DNA of 49,819 nt, taken from Salinarimonadaceae bacterium (GTDB lineage: Bacteria; Pseudomonadota; Alphaproteobacteria; Rhizobiales; Beijerinckiaceae). The stretch lies in the NCBI GenBank assembly GCA_007693435.1, contig REDO01000056.1, forward strand, positions 1 through 49,819, written 5' to 3'. Of this stretch, positions 8,005-17,240 are shown one piece after another. The position numbers were made by a program, and so were the translations under genes. Numbering within the stretch: position 1 is the first letter of the stretch; each line of letters opens with the position of its first letter. Under the pieces are notes generated by a model. The model saw nothing but the letters and a program-made list of their open reading frames with translations, ran no database searches and was not told where the DNA came from.

Positions 8005-8574
8005 TTGTCCGCGTCTCGTCCCGCACCCGCCGTCGCAACCGCCTCTCCTCGTGAGAGCGACGCGCCTGCGCGGCTGGCTCCGGCCTACGATCTGATCGAA
8101 CTGTTCTTCTTCGCCTATCGCGACTTCGTGTCCGACCCCGATCGCATTCTCGTCGAATACGGTTTCGGCCGGGCGCATCACCGGGTGCTGCATTTCGTCG
8201 CCCGCCAGCCCGGCCTGACGATCGCCGAGCTGCTCGATGTCCTCAAGATCACCAAGCAGAGCCTTAACCGGGTGCTCAAGGAGCTCATCGAGAAAGGCTT
8301 CGTGGAAAGCCGCATGGGCACGACGGATCGCCGTCAGCGGCTGCTCCATGCGACGCCTCAGGGCTGCGATCTGGCGCTCAGGCTCGCCGAGATCCAGTCG
8401 ACGCGCATCGCCCGCGCCATCGAGGGGGCCGCATCCGGCGTGGACGCTCAGGCCATGCGCGATTGCGTCACCCGGTTCCTTCTGCGTATGGTCGATGAAG
8501 AGGAGCGCGCGGTCGTTCACGCCCTTGCATCGACGCCGCCGCGCCGGAACGATTCTTCCGCCACGGGCGAATGA
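8005..8574 (+). CDS. MarR-family transcriptional regulator (PetP-like)
   Basis: A 189-residue winged-helix protein. The recognition region is PGLTIAELLDVLKITKQSLNRVLKELIEKGFVE, followed by the MarR wing signature DRRQRLLHATPQG. The N-terminal 25 residues are a low-complexity extension. TTG at 8005 is the only reasonable start, with GGATGG nearby; it lies 17 bases after the inverted repeat. Its stop overlaps the ATG of the response regulator (ATGA). MarR plus OmpR-type regulator is the petP-petR arrangement first described in Rhodobacter capsulatus, where both are needed for cytochrome bc1 expression and growth; conservation of that role here is inference. Confidence 0.85.
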   Translation: MSASRPAPAVATASPRESDAPARLAPAYDLIELFFFAYRDFVSDPDRILVEYGFGRAHHRVLHFVARQPGLTIAELLDVLKITKQSLNRVLKELIEKGFVESRMGTTDRRQRLLHATPQGCDLALRLAEIQSTRIARAIEGAASGVDAQAMRDCVTRFLLRMVDEEERAVVHALASTPPRRNDSSATGE

Positions 8575-9290
8575 TGCTGCCTCGCAAGCTCGAACTAGCC
8601 GATGACGCACCGCACGTCCTTGTCGTCGACGACGACAGGCGCCTGCGCGACCTTCTCGCGAAATTCCTGACGGAAAACGGCTTCCGCGTCACGACGGCGG
8701 CCGGAGCGGCGGAGGCGCGGGCGATGACCGGGCACCTCGTCTTCGACGCGCTCGTGCTCGATGTGATGATGCCGGGCGAGAACGGCTTCGATTTCGCCCG
8801 CTGGCTGCGGCGGATATCGCAGGTGCCGATCCTGATGCTCACCGCACGCGCCGACGTGCAGGACCGCGTCACGGGCCTCGAGATCGGCGCCAACGACTAC
8901 CTGTCGAAACCTTTCGAGCCGCGGGAGCTGGTGCTGCGCCTTCGAAACATCCTGCGTCACGCGCCACCGGCCGTGAAGGACGCAGCTGAGTCGACGCCGG
9001 ATATCGTCCGCTTCGGGTCGTTCGTCTACCGCTTCGACCGTGGCGAATTGCGACGCGGCGAAGACCTGATCCGTCTTACCGAGCGCGAGCGGGAAATACT
9101 CAACCTGCTCGGCGGGCGCGCCGGCGGCCATGTGCGGCGCGAGGAGCTGACCGGCGCTGGGGCCTCGGCCAACGAACGCACAGTCGATGTCCAGATCAAC
9201 CGGCTGCGACGCAAGATCGAGGCGGACCCCGCCAATCCGGTATTCCTCCAGACCGTGCGCGGCGTCGGCTACAGGCTGGTTCTCGACTGA
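8571..9290 (+). CDS. OmpR-family response regulator (PetR-like)
   Basis: A 239-residue regulator with an N-terminal receiver (acidic pocket around D20-D22, phospho-acceptor D64 in LVLDVMMPGENG, T91 in MLTARAD, K113 in LSKPFEP) and a C-terminal winged helix (RLTEREREILNLL ... RTVDVQINRLRRKIE ... TVRGVGYRL). It overlaps the marR stop by four bases and the kinase ATG by one, so the three genes are translationally coupled. The pairing with the kinase directly downstream makes a complete two-component system whose signal is not evident from the sequence. Confidence 0.92.
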   Translation: MMLPRKLELADDAPHVLVVDDDRRLRDLLAKFLTENGFRVTTAAGAAEARAMTGHLVFDALVLDVMMPGENGFDFARWLRRISQVPILMLTARADVQDRVTGLEIGANDYLSKPFEPRELVLRLRNILRHAPPAVKDAAESTPDIVRFGSFVYRFDRGELRRGEDLIRLTEREREILNLLGGRAGGHVRREELTGAGASANERTVDVQINRLRRKIEADPANPVFLQTVRGVGYRLVLD

Positions 9291-10654
9291 TGGAAAAGCT
9301 GCGCCACGCCCTCACCCGGATCCTCGAAATCTACGACACGGCCGCGCGCTGGGTCGGCTCGCGCATGCCCAAGGGCCTCTACGCCCGAGCGCTGATCATC
9401 ATCATCGCGCCGATCGTGATATTGCAGTCAGTCATCGCCTACACGTTCATGGAGCGTCACTGGCAGATGGTGACGATGCGGCTCTCCTCCGCCGTCACCG
9501 CCGACATCGCGGCGCTGATCGACGTCTATGAGACATACCCGCAGGATGAAGACGCCTCGGAGCTGACGCGCATCGCCGGGCAACGGCTCGGCCTCGATGT
9601 CGAGATCCTGCGCGACACGGAGCTGCCGCCGCCGGGGCCCAAACCCTTCTTCTCCATCCTCGACGCCGCCCTTTCCAGCGAGATCGGGCGTCAGGTCGCG
9701 CGCCCGTTCTGGATCGACACCGTCGGACGGTCGAATCTCATCGAGATTCGCGTCAAGCTGTCTGACGGGATCATGCGCATCGTCGCGCGGCGCAGCCAGG
9801 CTTACGCCTCGAACTCGCACATCTTCCTGCTCTGGATGACCGGGTCTTCGCTCGTGCTGATGGGCATCGCCGTCATTTTCCTGCGCAACCAGATCAAGCC
9901 GATCCTCAAGCTCGCCGAAGCCGCCGAGAGCTTCGGCAAGGGGCGCGAGATCGAGTTCAGGCCCCGCGGCGCACGGGAGGTGAGGCAGGCCGGGCGCGCC
10001 TTCATCGAGATGAAGCGGCGCATCGAGCGCGCCATCGATCAGCGCACGACGATGCTGAACGGCGTCAGCCACGACCTGCGCACCATCCTCACCCGGTTCA
10101 AGCTCTCGCTGGCGCTTCTGGCGCGCACGGAGGAAATCACAGACCTGGAGCGCGACGTCGACGAGATGAGCCGAATGCTGGAGGGCTATCTCGCCTTCGC
10201 GCGCGGCGACGCCGGCGAGCAGGCGGCGGCTACCGACCTTCGCACGCTGCTGAGCGAACTCAAGAGCGACGCCGAGCGGCAGGGCCATGCGACGAACCTC
10301 GCCTTCGAAGGCGACCCGATCGTCGTCGTACGTCCCGACGCCCTCCGCAGGCTGATGTTCAACCTCGTGTCCAACGCGGCTCGGCACGGCGACCGAATCG
10401 CGATCTCCGCGCGCCACGAAGGCCGCTGGCTCACGGTTCATGTCGATGACGACGGACCGGGCGTCCCCGCCGACAAGCGCGAGGAGGTCTTCAAGCCCTT
10501 CGTCCGCCTTGACGAGGCGCGCAACCAGGACGAAAGCGGCTCGGGGCTGGGTCTCGCGATCGCCCGCGACATCGCACGCTCCCACGGCGGCGACGTCTCT
10601 CTGGAGGACAGCCCGTTGGGCGGCCTGCGCGCACGCGTGCGAATTCCTGCCTGA
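9290..10654 (+). CDS. EnvZ-like sensor histidine kinase
   Basis: A 454-residue membrane kinase. One membrane helix is at about residues 32-52, a periplasmic domain of roughly 120 residues follows, and a second helix lies at about 178-198 before a HAMP-like segment. The phospho-acceptor is H261 in NGVSHDLRTILTRFKL; the usual proline after HDLRT is isoleucine. The ATP-binding domain shows an N box (LMFNLVSNAARHG), the G1 box VDDDGPGVP, an F box and the G2 box GSGLGLAIARDIARSHGG. The ATG shares one base with the regulator stop. The periplasmic domain is not one I recognise. Confidence 0.92.
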   Translation: MEKLRHALTRILEIYDTAARWVGSRMPKGLYARALIIIIAPIVILQSVIAYTFMERHWQMVTMRLSSAVTADIAALIDVYETYPQDEDASELTRIAGQRLGLDVEILRDTELPPPGPKPFFSILDAALSSEIGRQVARPFWIDTVGRSNLIEIRVKLSDGIMRIVARRSQAYASNSHIFLLWMTGSSLVLMGIAVIFLRNQIKPILKLAEAAESFGKGREIEFRPRGAREVRQAGRAFIEMKRRIERAIDQRTTMLNGVSHDLRTILTRFKLSLALLARTEEITDLERDVDEMSRMLEGYLAFARGDAGEQAAATDLRTLLSELKSDAERQGHATNLAFEGDPIVVVRPDALRRLMFNLVSNAARHGDRIAISARHEGRWLTVHVDDDGPGVPADKREEVFKPFVRLDEARNQDESGSGLGLAIARDIARSHGGDVSLEDSPLGGLRARVRIPA

Positions 10655-10714
10655 ACGGGCGGCTCCCGAGAATCCCGCTTGCAAATCGTCTCGCCTCTGC
10701 AAGAAACCAAAATT

Positions 10715-11479
10715 ATGCGCCGCATCAATCTCGAAGAACCGGTCACGCGATTCGCGACCTGGTCCGGCCGGACGGGGTGGATGGCGCTCGCGGTCACGGG
10801 CATCGCTGCGCTGCTGGTCCGCGCCGACCGGATCGAGGCGGAGGCCGGGTTGGCGGCGATCGTCGCCGGCATCGGCTTCGCCGGCATCGCCGTGGCGCTC
10901 GCACTGGCCGCCTTCGTGCGCATCTGGTCGGAGGGGCGGCGCGGTCTCGGCCGCGCCTTCGCAGGCCTTGCGCTCGGCCTGATCGTTCTCGGGCCGCCCA
11001 CGTTTCTGGCGGCTAGCCGTCAGATCGAGCCACAGCCGCTGGACGTCGCCACGGACGCCACGAGGGCGCTTTCTTTCTCCACTTCGCCGGCGACGGTCGA
11101 GGCGCGGGGGGGATGGACAGGGCCACCCGCCCCCCCCTCCGAAGGTGGTCCTGGCGCGGCCCCTCTCCTGCTCGACCTGTCCTTTCGGAATGTCGTCGCC
11201 ATCGCCCAGCGCGCCGCTTCCGCACGCGGGCTCAGCGTGATCGAACGTCCGGAAATCGTCAGGTCGGACGAGGAAATGACGGCGAGGCTGGAGGCGCGCG
11301 GGCGCACGCTCGTCCTCCGGCTGCCTGTCGAGTTGACCGTAAGAATCACGTCGGTCGGCGAGCGGACGAGGATCGACGCACGAGCGGCCGCACCGCTGGG
11401 GAACCACGACCTCGGAGGCAACGTCGACGTGCTGCGCGCGTATCTCGAGGAGATCGAGTTCCTCGCCAGCCTGCAGTGA
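10715..11479 (+). CDS. DUF1499 membrane protein
   Basis: A 254-residue protein with three predicted membrane helices in the first 100 residues and a C-terminal DUF1499 domain (about 150-254), recognisable by ERTRIDARAAAPLGNHDLGGNVDVLRAYL, which mirrors the family's terminal pattern of a strand rich in RVD-RS followed by G-D-G-N-R-I. Function is unknown. A glycine/proline-rich linker (about 128-145) with a C/G-run separates the two parts. The ATG at 10715 is chosen over a TTG at 10679; neither has a strong ribosome binding site. It is 60 bases after the kinase and may be read from the same transcript. Confidence 0.7.
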   Translation: MRRINLEEPVTRFATWSGRTGWMALAVTGIAALLVRADRIEAEAGLAAIVAGIGFAGIAVALALAAFVRIWSEGRRGLGRAFAGLALGLIVLGPPTFLAASRQIEPQPLDVATDATRALSFSTSPATVEARGGWTGPPAPPSEGGPGAAPLLLDLSFRNVVAIAQRAASARGLSVIERPEIVRSDEEMTARLEARGRTLVLRLPVELTVRITSVGERTRIDARAAAPLGNHDLGGNVDVLRAYLEEIEFLASLQ

Positions 11480-11482
11480 GCC

Positions 11483-12394
11483 TCAGGCCGGCAGGAACAC
11501 GGCGTCAAGCGCCAGCGGCCCGTCAGTCCGCACGGCGTCTCGCGCGACAAGATCCTCCAGATGCGCGAAGACGTTGAGCGCGGCGGCGCGGCGCAGGCCT
11601 GGCGCAAGGCCCGGATAAACCCGTTCGACGATCGCCTCGATGCCCCGGTCGCCCTCGCGCACGCGCTCGAGGATCATCGCTTCGCGAAAGCGGCGATGGC
11701 TGATCAGCGCGCGCGTGAAGCGCTGCGGATCACGTACGGGTCCCCCGTGGCCCGGCCAGAACACAGCGTGGCCGAGATCGCGCACTTTTTCGAGCGAAGC
11801 CATGTAGGACGCCATGTTGCCGTCCGGCGGACCGACGAATGACGTAGACCAGGCCATCACGTGATCGCCGGAGAACAGAGCGTTTTCCTCGCGAAGCGCG
11901 AAGGCGAGATGGTTGGCGGTATGGCCCGGCGTCGCGACGGCGGCGAGCGTCCAGCCGGCGCCGGTCACGGCGTCGCCCTCGGACATCACCGCGTCGGGCG
12001 CGTAACTACGGTCGCCGGAGCCTTCCAGCCTGTTGATTTCGCCCTCGGCGAGCGGACGCGACGGGCGGTGGGGGCCGCAGCCGACGATCCGCGCGCCGGT
12101 CGCCGACTTCAGGGCGGCCGCGGCGGGCGAGTGGTCGATATGGGTGTGCGTGACGAGAATGTGCGAGACGCGCTCGCCGTCGAGCGCGCGCAGGATCGCG
12201 GCTACATGGTCTGGATCGTTCGGGCCGGGATCGATCACGGCGACCTCGCCGCGCCCGACGAGGTAGGTGCAGGTGCCCTTGAACGTCATCGGGCCGGCAT
12301 TGCCGGCGACGACGCGTCTGATCAGTGGCGAAACCTCGACCGTTTCGCCGGTCTCGGCGTCCATATCGGTTTCGAAGCTCGGCTTTTCGTCCAC
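11483..12394 (-). CDS. Metallo-beta-lactamase-fold hydrolase
   Basis: A 303-residue protein of the MBL fold, LACTB2/glyoxalase-II-like branch. The zinc motif THTHIDHSPAA, a later GHTANHLAF and GDHVMAW with aspartate and histidine ligands are intact, and FWPGHGGP supplies the last histidine. The C-terminal winged-helix region (ALNVFAHLEDLVARDAV) is typical for this branch. The frame opens at 12487, but GTG at 12394 with GAGGAA a few bases upstream fits better; ATG at 12364 is another option. Substrate unknown. It converges with the DUF1499 gene, with 3 bases between stops. Confidence 0.82.
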   Translation of the reverse strand: MDEKPSFETDMDAETGETVEVSPLIRRVVAGNAGPMTFKGTCTYLVGRGEVAVIDPGPNDPDHVAAILRALDGERVSHILVTHTHIDHSPAAAALKSATGARIVGCGPHRPSRPLAEGEINRLEGSGDRSYAPDAVMSEGDAVTGAGWTLAAVATPGHTANHLAFALREENALFSGDHVMAWSTSFVGPPDGNMASYMASLEKVRDLGHAVFWPGHGGPVRDPQRFTRALISHRRFREAMILERVREGDRGIEAIVERVYPGLAPGLRRAAALNVFAHLEDLVARDAVRTDGPLALDAVFLPA

Positions 12395-12499
12395 TGGCTT
12401 CCTCGACAGGGTGGCGCGACGCCGGCCGCCGGCGGCGGCCTTCCGCCAACACATAGGCCGCAGCAGCGCCCCATGCAAAGCCCGCACGGAAAGCCCACG

Positions 12500-12537
12500 A
12501 AAAAGACCCGCCGGCGCTACGAAGCGTCGGCGGGTCT
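12500..12537 (-). terminator. Intrinsic terminator after the 33-residue gene
   Basis: A 14-bp stem with one G-T pair (arms 12504-12517 and 12524-12537, loop of six) is followed on the minus strand by five T residues (A-run 12500-12504). It lies 42 bases past the stop of the 33-residue gene and before the MBL gene on the same strand, so it separates the two transcripts. Confidence 0.85.
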
Positions 12538-12578
12538 GTTACGCCCGAGACTTTGGAGATTTCGACCGCTGGCGGATT

Positions 12579-12680
12579 TCAGACGAGGCCGATCAGCACT
12601 GCGCCGATAAAGGCCATCGCGACGCAAACCGCCGCCATATTGATTTTGGGTACCAGGTTGTATTTCCCGAGAAGCCCCAT
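12579..12680 (-). CDS. Small single-pass membrane protein, 33 residues
   Basis: The ATG at 12680 is preceded at six bases by GGAGGG, one of the best ribosome binding sites in the window, and the frame closes with TGA 34 codons later. The product starts MGLLGKYNLVPKINM and continues with a hydrophobic helix of about 17 residues to the end (VCVAMAFIGAVLIGLV). A strong terminator follows. Short size, good translation signal, membrane segment and terminator argue for a real gene. I do not recognise a family; it could be a small subunit or regulator of a membrane complex. No promoter is obvious in the 165 bases before it. Confidence 0.75.
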   Translation of the reverse strand: MGLLGKYNLVPKINMAAVCVAMAFIGAVLIGLV

Positions 12681-12845
12681 TCACTACCCTCCATGCCAAG
12701 GCATTGGAGAAAAGCTAACATGCCGGCTACCGATCGCAAGCGGATTCGTCGCGGCGCCGCGAAGCGCCCTCGCTGTCTATCATGGTTACTCGTCGATTAA
12801 CCGTATGAAAAGCCGAAGATTTCGCATACCGGGTGTGTGAGTTGT

Positions 12846-14108
12846 TCACAGGGGCGCACGCAACGCCTTCTCGACGAAAGCGGCCGCGCGCAACGCCTTA
12901 TCGTCGCGACCGAATCGAGCAACGATCTGGACGCCTACCGGCATGCCTGCCGCGTTGAGGAAGCCGGGAATATTGACGCAAGGCGCGCCGACAAGTGTCC
13001 ACAGGCGGTTGAAGCGCGAATTTCCCGTCGTCGAAAGGCTCGCCGGCGCCGCCCCGGGGCTGGAGAAGGTGAGCGCCGCGTCGAAATGCTCCGCCATCTG
13101 CGCCCACGCCTTCCGCGCACGGCTGGCGGCCCGCCGCGCCGCGTCATATTCCTCGACAGGGATGTGCTGCGCCTCGTCTAGCGCCTGCCTTAGAATCGGC
13201 GGCAGCGCGTCCCGGTGGTTGTCGTATTCCCAGGCCAGCGCCTGCGCGACCTCGAAATCCTGAACCGTCCCGTGCGCATCGAAGGCGACGGCGAGTTCGG
13301 GAGCTTCGATGACCGGTATGACCCGCGCTCCACGCGCCTCGATCGCCTTGATGGCGGCGTCGACGGCGGCGGCCGCGTCGTCCTCGGGAGGCCCTGCGAA
13401 GCCTTGCGTCAGAACGCCGATCCGAAGATCGGCGCCGCTCTCCTGCCCCTCGTCGCCCGGCAGGCGCAGCTCCGCGCGCTGCGAGAGCGCCGCGAGCGCA
13501 TAGGCGACGTCCGCGATCGTGGCGGCGAAGAGACCGGGCGTGTCGAGGCTCCACGAGTAGCATTTCACGCCCACCGTCGGCAGGATTCGGAAGGACGGCT
13601 TCACGGCGGCGACGCCGCAATAGGAGGCCGGGCGAATGACGGAGCCGCCGGTCTGGGTTCCGATCGCGAGCGGAACCATGCCCGCCCCCACAGCGGCGGC
13701 GGAGCCCGCCGACGAGCCGCCCGGCGAATACGAATGATCGTGCGGATTGCGCGTGGAGGTCGGATCGAGGAAGGCGAAGGGCGTCGTCGTAGTCTTTCCG
13801 AGGATCGTCGCCCCCGAGCGACGTGCGAGCGCGACGATCGCCGCGTCGGCGCGAGCCGTCGAGTCGTCATAAATGGGCGAACCCATGCGCGTCGGCATGC
13901 CGGCGACGTCGATGATGTCCTTCACGCCGATCGCGACGCCGCGCAACGGTCCTGCTGAAACAGGCGCGGCGGCGGCGGCGTCGATATGCGTGAAGGCCCC
14001 GATCGCGGGCTCGGCAAGCGTGACCGCCTCCAGAGCCTGCGCGATCGCGCCGGCGGGCGTGAGGCTCCCGTCGTCGATGCGCTTCAGGATGTCCAGCAAT
14101 GAGATCAT
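12846..14108 (-). CDS. Amidase (amidase-signature family)
   Basis: A 420-residue enzyme with the Ser-cisSer-Lys triad of the amidase signature: K63 in GVKDIIDVAG, S132 in the SPGGSSAGSAAAV loop and S156 in TQTGGSVIRPA, at the expected 24-residue spacing. The family hydrolyses carboxamides; the substrate cannot be read from the sequence. The cysteine pair that would suggest a nitrile-linked amidase and the neighbouring GatC/GatB pattern are missing, so this is not GatA. Start is the ATG at 14108. It is divergent from the extensin-like gene. Confidence 0.9.
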   Translation of the reverse strand: MISLLDILKRIDDGSLTPAGAIAQALEAVTLAEPAIGAFTHIDAAAAAPVSAGPLRGVAIGVKDIIDVAGMPTRMGSPIYDDSTARADAAIVALARRSGATILGKTTTTPFAFLDPTSTRNPHDHSYSPGGSSAGSAAAVGAGMVPLAIGTQTGGSVIRPASYCGVAAVKPSFRILPTVGVKCYSWSLDTPGLFAATIADVAYALAALSQRAELRLPGDEGQESGADLRIGVLTQGFAGPPEDDAAAAVDAAIKAIEARGARVIPVIEAPELAVAFDAHGTVQDFEVAQALAWEYDNHRDALPPILRQALDEAQHIPVEEYDAARRAASRARKAWAQMAEHFDAALTFSSPGAAPASLSTTGNSRFNRLWTLVGAPCVNIPGFLNAAGMPVGVQIVARFGRDDKALRAAAFVEKALRAPL

Positions 14109-14285
14109 CGGCTCTGGTCACTCATCGTTGATGGAAACTGCGGCGGCAACCTAGCAGCAAGGGCAACCTCGCGCCGCAATCGCGCGCATCGCTCCCATCT
14201 TGGCGAAAGCGCGGAGCCGGACGAAGCGCGTGGCCAGCCGGCAGGGTTGACGCTTCCTTAACCCGGCGAGACGCATTCTCATGTT

Positions 14286-15086
14286 ATGCGTCGCGTAATG
14301 TATGCGTTCACGGTTCTGTCGGGCGTCGGCCTGGCCCTTTCGGGGTGCGGGCTGTTCAGCTTCGAGGAGCGTGAAGCATGGCGCGGGCAGGCGGAGCAGG
14401 CCTGCCTTGCACAGGGCCTCGTCCAGCCATCGGCCTACGCCTCGCGGATGTCGTCCATCAACGGACCCGGCGTCTGCGGCATGGAGCAGCCCTTCAGGGT
14501 CACCGCGCTCGCCGGCGGCGAAGTCGAGCTGAGCCGCACCGCCACCCTCGCCTGCCCCATTATCGCCTCGACCGAAGACTGGCTGCGCGACATCGTGCAA
14601 CCCGCCTCGCAGCTCTATTTCGGCGCCCGCGTCGTCGAGATCCGCTCGGGCGACTACAGCTGCCGCACGCGCAACAACCAGCGCGGCGCACGGCTGTCCG
14701 AGCACGCCTTCGGCAACGCCGTCGACGTCATGGCCTTCCGGCTATCCGACGGGCGCCTGGTCACGGTGCAGGGCGGCTGGAACGGCGAAGCCGTCGAGCG
14801 GGAATTCCTGCGCGAGGTCTTCGTGGGCGCCTGCCGCTATTTTACGACAGTGCTCGGTCCGGGATCGGACCGTTTCCACTACGATCATTTCCATATCGAT
14901 CTCGCACGACACGATCCCGCCGGCAGGATCCGCGTCTGCCGCCCCACGCTGAAATTCACGCCGCGCATCGATCCGCAGGCGGTCTCGGGGCCGATGAGCA
15001 CTCGAACCTTCGGCATGGGCGCCGGCCCGACGCCGCCCCCCGAGCCGTCAGCCTCTGTGCGCAAGGGATTTCTGTCGCTCTATTAG
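14286..15086 (+). CDS. Extensin-like lipoprotein (predicted LAS-type peptidase)
   Basis: A 266-residue exported lipoprotein: a signal helix ends in the lipobox LSGC with C21. The body is the extensin-like C-terminal domain found across Hyphomicrobiales, with the histidine motifs SEHAFGNAVDVMAF and RFHYDHFHIDL that place it in the LAS metallopeptidase group with D-Ala-D-Ala carboxypeptidases. Conserved cysteines (CACLA..., GVCGM, LACPI, YSCRTR, RVC) suggest disulfides in the periplasm. A role in peptidoglycan trimming is inferred from fold. TTGACG at 14248 may be its -35. The name refers to plant similarity and says nothing about function. Confidence 0.85.
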   Translation: MRRVMYAFTVLSGVGLALSGCGLFSFEEREAWRGQAEQACLAQGLVQPSAYASRMSSINGPGVCGMEQPFRVTALAGGEVELSRTATLACPIIASTEDWLRDIVQPASQLYFGARVVEIRSGDYSCRTRNNQRGARLSEHAFGNAVDVMAFRLSDGRLVTVQGGWNGEAVEREFLREVFVGACRYFTTVLGPGSDRFHYDHFHIDLARHDPAGRIRVCRPTLKFTPRIDPQAVSGPMSTRTFGMGAGPTPPPEPSASVRKGFLSLY

Positions 15087-15251
15087 CGAGACAGGCATGA
15101 ATCGCGCTCAGACCGTCTGCCGCTCAGTATTTCTCCCTAGGCCAAAGTTAACAAGCAATAAAGCATTGTAATTCAACGTCGAGGCAAGGTCAGAGCCGCT
15201 TCGGCGAAGATCCCAGCCGAAATCGACGTCTCTCAAGAAACCTCATTCGGA

Positions 15252-16628
15252 TTGGAAAAATGGGCTCCCAAAAACTCGATTGCCCGCGTCGACTCTGGGG
15301 ATGTCGCCGCCAGGCTGAATTACGCGCGCATTGATGACGATACCCGGAAAACACTCTCCAAGCTCTGGGTAACGGTCGAGCCGGAGCTCGGCCCGATCAT
15401 GAAGCGGTTCTACGATCATATCCGCAGCGAACCGCACATGTCCCGCATGATCGGCGAGCAGCAGAGCCGCCTCGAGGGAGCCCAGACGGCGCACTGGCGG
15501 CGTCTCTTCACGGGAGATTTCGGCGCGGAGTATGTCGAGAGCATCAACCGCATCGGCATGGTCCATTTCCGCATCGGACTCGAGCCGCGCTGGTACATCG
15601 CGGGCTACCAGATCATTCTCAACGACCTGACCGCAATCATTCTGCGCAAGCACCGGTTCTCGGCGGCTGCGGCGACCCGTTTCATCACCGCCCTCAACAA
15701 GGCGGTGATGCTCGACGTCGACTTCGCCATCTCCACCTATCAGCAGGCGCTTCTGGATGATCGCCAGCGCCGAAACGACGCGATAAACGGCGCGATCACG
15801 GATTTCCGGGGCTCCGTCGATGAAATCCTGACTGTCCTCGACGGGAGCACCGGCCAGATGCAGGAGACGGCGGACACACTCTCGCAGGTCGCTTCGAAGG
15901 CGTCGCAGGACGCGGTCTCGGCTTCGACCGCCTCCGAGCAGACCTCCGTGAACGTGCAGACGGTCGCCGCCGCGACGGAGGAGCTGTCCGCCTCGGTCCT
16001 CGAGATCGCCGACCAGATCAGCACGGCCTCGGACGTCGTGCGCAAGGCCACGCGAATGACAGAGGCGTCCTCGGTCGAAGTGGAGAAGCTCGCTGAGGCC
16101 GGACGGCGCATCGGCGAAGTGATTTCGCTCATTCAGGCCATCGCGGAACAGACCAATCTTCTCGCCCTCAACGCCACGATCGAGGCGGCTCGCGCGGGCG
16201 AGGCGGGGCGCGGCTTCGCCGTCGTCGCGCAGGAGGTCAAGGCGCTCGCCAGCCAGACGTCCAAGGCGACCGACCAGATCGCCGGGCAGGTGGCCGACAT
16301 CCAGCACTCGACGAGAAGCTCGGTCGAGTCGATTCGCGAGATCGCCCAGATCATCGGCGAGATCGAGAACGTCACCACCAACGTCGCGTCGGCGATCGAG
16401 GAGCAGAGCGCGGCGACGCGCGAGATCTCCACGAGCATCCAGATGGCGGCGGACGGCAGCAGGACGCTGTCGCACAACGTCTCCGGCGTCAACGACGCCA
16501 TCGGCGTCACGTCGCAGGCCGCCGACGCCGTCCAGCGCGTCTCAGGCGATCTGTCGAGCCAGTCGAACCGCATGGCTCAGGAGGTGCGCAATTTCTTCGA
16601 GCGCCTGCGCGCCGGCGAGGCGGCCTGA
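15252..16628 (+). CDS. Globin-coupled chemotaxis transducer (HemAT-like)
   Basis: A 458-residue soluble transducer. Residues about 20-170 form a protoglobin sensor with the likely haem-binding proximal histidine H105 in [18 protein letters not shown] and an aromatic Y54 on the distal side. The C-terminal part is a methyl-accepting signalling domain with the hairpin core [37 protein letters not shown]. No membrane helix is present, so it is cytoplasmic. Known HemAT proteins sense oxygen for aerotaxis. The only usable start is TTG at 15252, with a weak ribosome binding site; no chemotaxis genes lie nearby. Confidence 0.9.
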   Translation: MEKWAPKNSIARVDSGDVAARLNYARIDDDTRKTLSKLWVTVEPELGPIMKRFYDHIRSEPHMSRMIGEQQSRLEGAQTAHWRRLFTGDFGAEYVESINRIGMVHFRIGLEPRWYIAGYQIILNDLTAIILRKHRFSAAAATRFITALNKAVMLDVDFAISTYQQALLDDRQRRNDAINGAITDFRGSVDEILTVLDGSTGQMQETADTLSQVASKASQDAVSASTASEQTSVNVQTVAAATEELSASVLEIADQISTASDVVRKATRMTEASSVEVEKLAEAGRRIGEVISLIQAIAEQTNLLALNATIEAARAGEAGRGFAVVAQEVKALASQTSKATDQIAGQVADIQHSTRSSVESIREIAQIIGEIENVTTNVASAIEEQSAATREISTSIQMAADGSRTLSHNVSGVNDAIGVTSQAADAVQRVSGDLSSQSNRMAQEVRNFFERLRAGEAA

Positions 16629-16640
16629 CCGACGCGAGGC

Positions 16641-17240
16641 TCAGGGCGCCAGCCAGCGCCCCGCGCCGCCCGCCGCAACATCGAAGACGGCTCGGCGATG
16701 ACCGGCGTGGTCGAGATAGAGGGTCTCAATCCGCTCGGCGTGGATCAGCGCCGCGCTGAAATTTGACCTGCCGGCGTCGATTTCGGCTTCTTCGCCCGGC
16801 AGGGTGAAAGCGCCGCCCTCCTCCATCTCCGTGCCCGGCGCCGGAAACACGCCGTAGCAGGCGCGGCTCATGCTCCGCGAGCCCGCCCAAGCCTCGTCGG
16901 CGACGGCCTCGTCGGCATGGATGACGGCGCGCCCCTCGACGCGGATTTGGAGCTTTGCGCGGGCGTCGTAGCCGTGCAGCGCCACGCGCGGATCGCGGGC
17001 GATCTCGGCGACCTTGAGGCCGCGCAGGTCGGTGTGGAAACGCAGCGTCCGTGCGGCCGGATCGACGTCGCGCAGAACGACGGTGCGCATGCGCGGGCGG
17101 CCGTCGAGGCCGATCGTCGCGACGCTCGGCGTGTGGAAGGGCGAGCGCCTGTCCTTCACGCCGCGCTCAAGGCAGGCCCAGGCGTGGCGCAGCGTCTCCC
17201 CGAGATCGTCCACGAAAGTGAGGCGCCCGCAGCCGCTCAA
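16641..17240 (-). CDS. Pyridoxamine 5'-phosphate oxidase-like flavoprotein
   Basis: A 199-residue split-barrel FMN protein. SPFHTPSVATIGLDGRPRMRTVVLRDVDPAARTLRFHTD is the FMN-binding strand pair of the PNPOx family, and KVAEIARDPRVALHGYDARAKLQIRVEGRA continues the barrel. It lacks the C-terminal PNPOx dimerisation motif of true PdxH, so pyridoxal synthesis is not implied. TTG at 17240 overlaps the stop of the LAB_N gene by four bases; GTG at 17213 is an alternative. As the last gene of a lipid-modifying operon its role there is unclear. Confidence 0.8.
   Translation of the reverse strand: MSGCGRLTFVDDLGETLRHAWACLERGVKDRRSPFHTPSVATIGLDGRPRMRTVVLRDVDPAARTLRFHTDLRGLKVAEIARDPRVALHGYDARAKLQIRVEGRAVIHADEAVADEAWAGSRSMSRACYGVFPAPGTEMEEGGAFTLPGEEAEIDAGRSNFSAALIHAERIETLYLDHAGHRRAVFDVAAGGAGRWLAP

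Noticed and set aside
9290-10654. Loss of kinase activity because the H-box lacks the usual proline
   Set aside because: HDLRT and the N, G1 and G2 boxes are intact; isoleucine for proline occurs in active kinases.
12846-14108. Amidase gene considered as GatA
   Set aside because: The length (420 residues) and motif details differ from GatA, and gatB lies far away with no gatC nearby.
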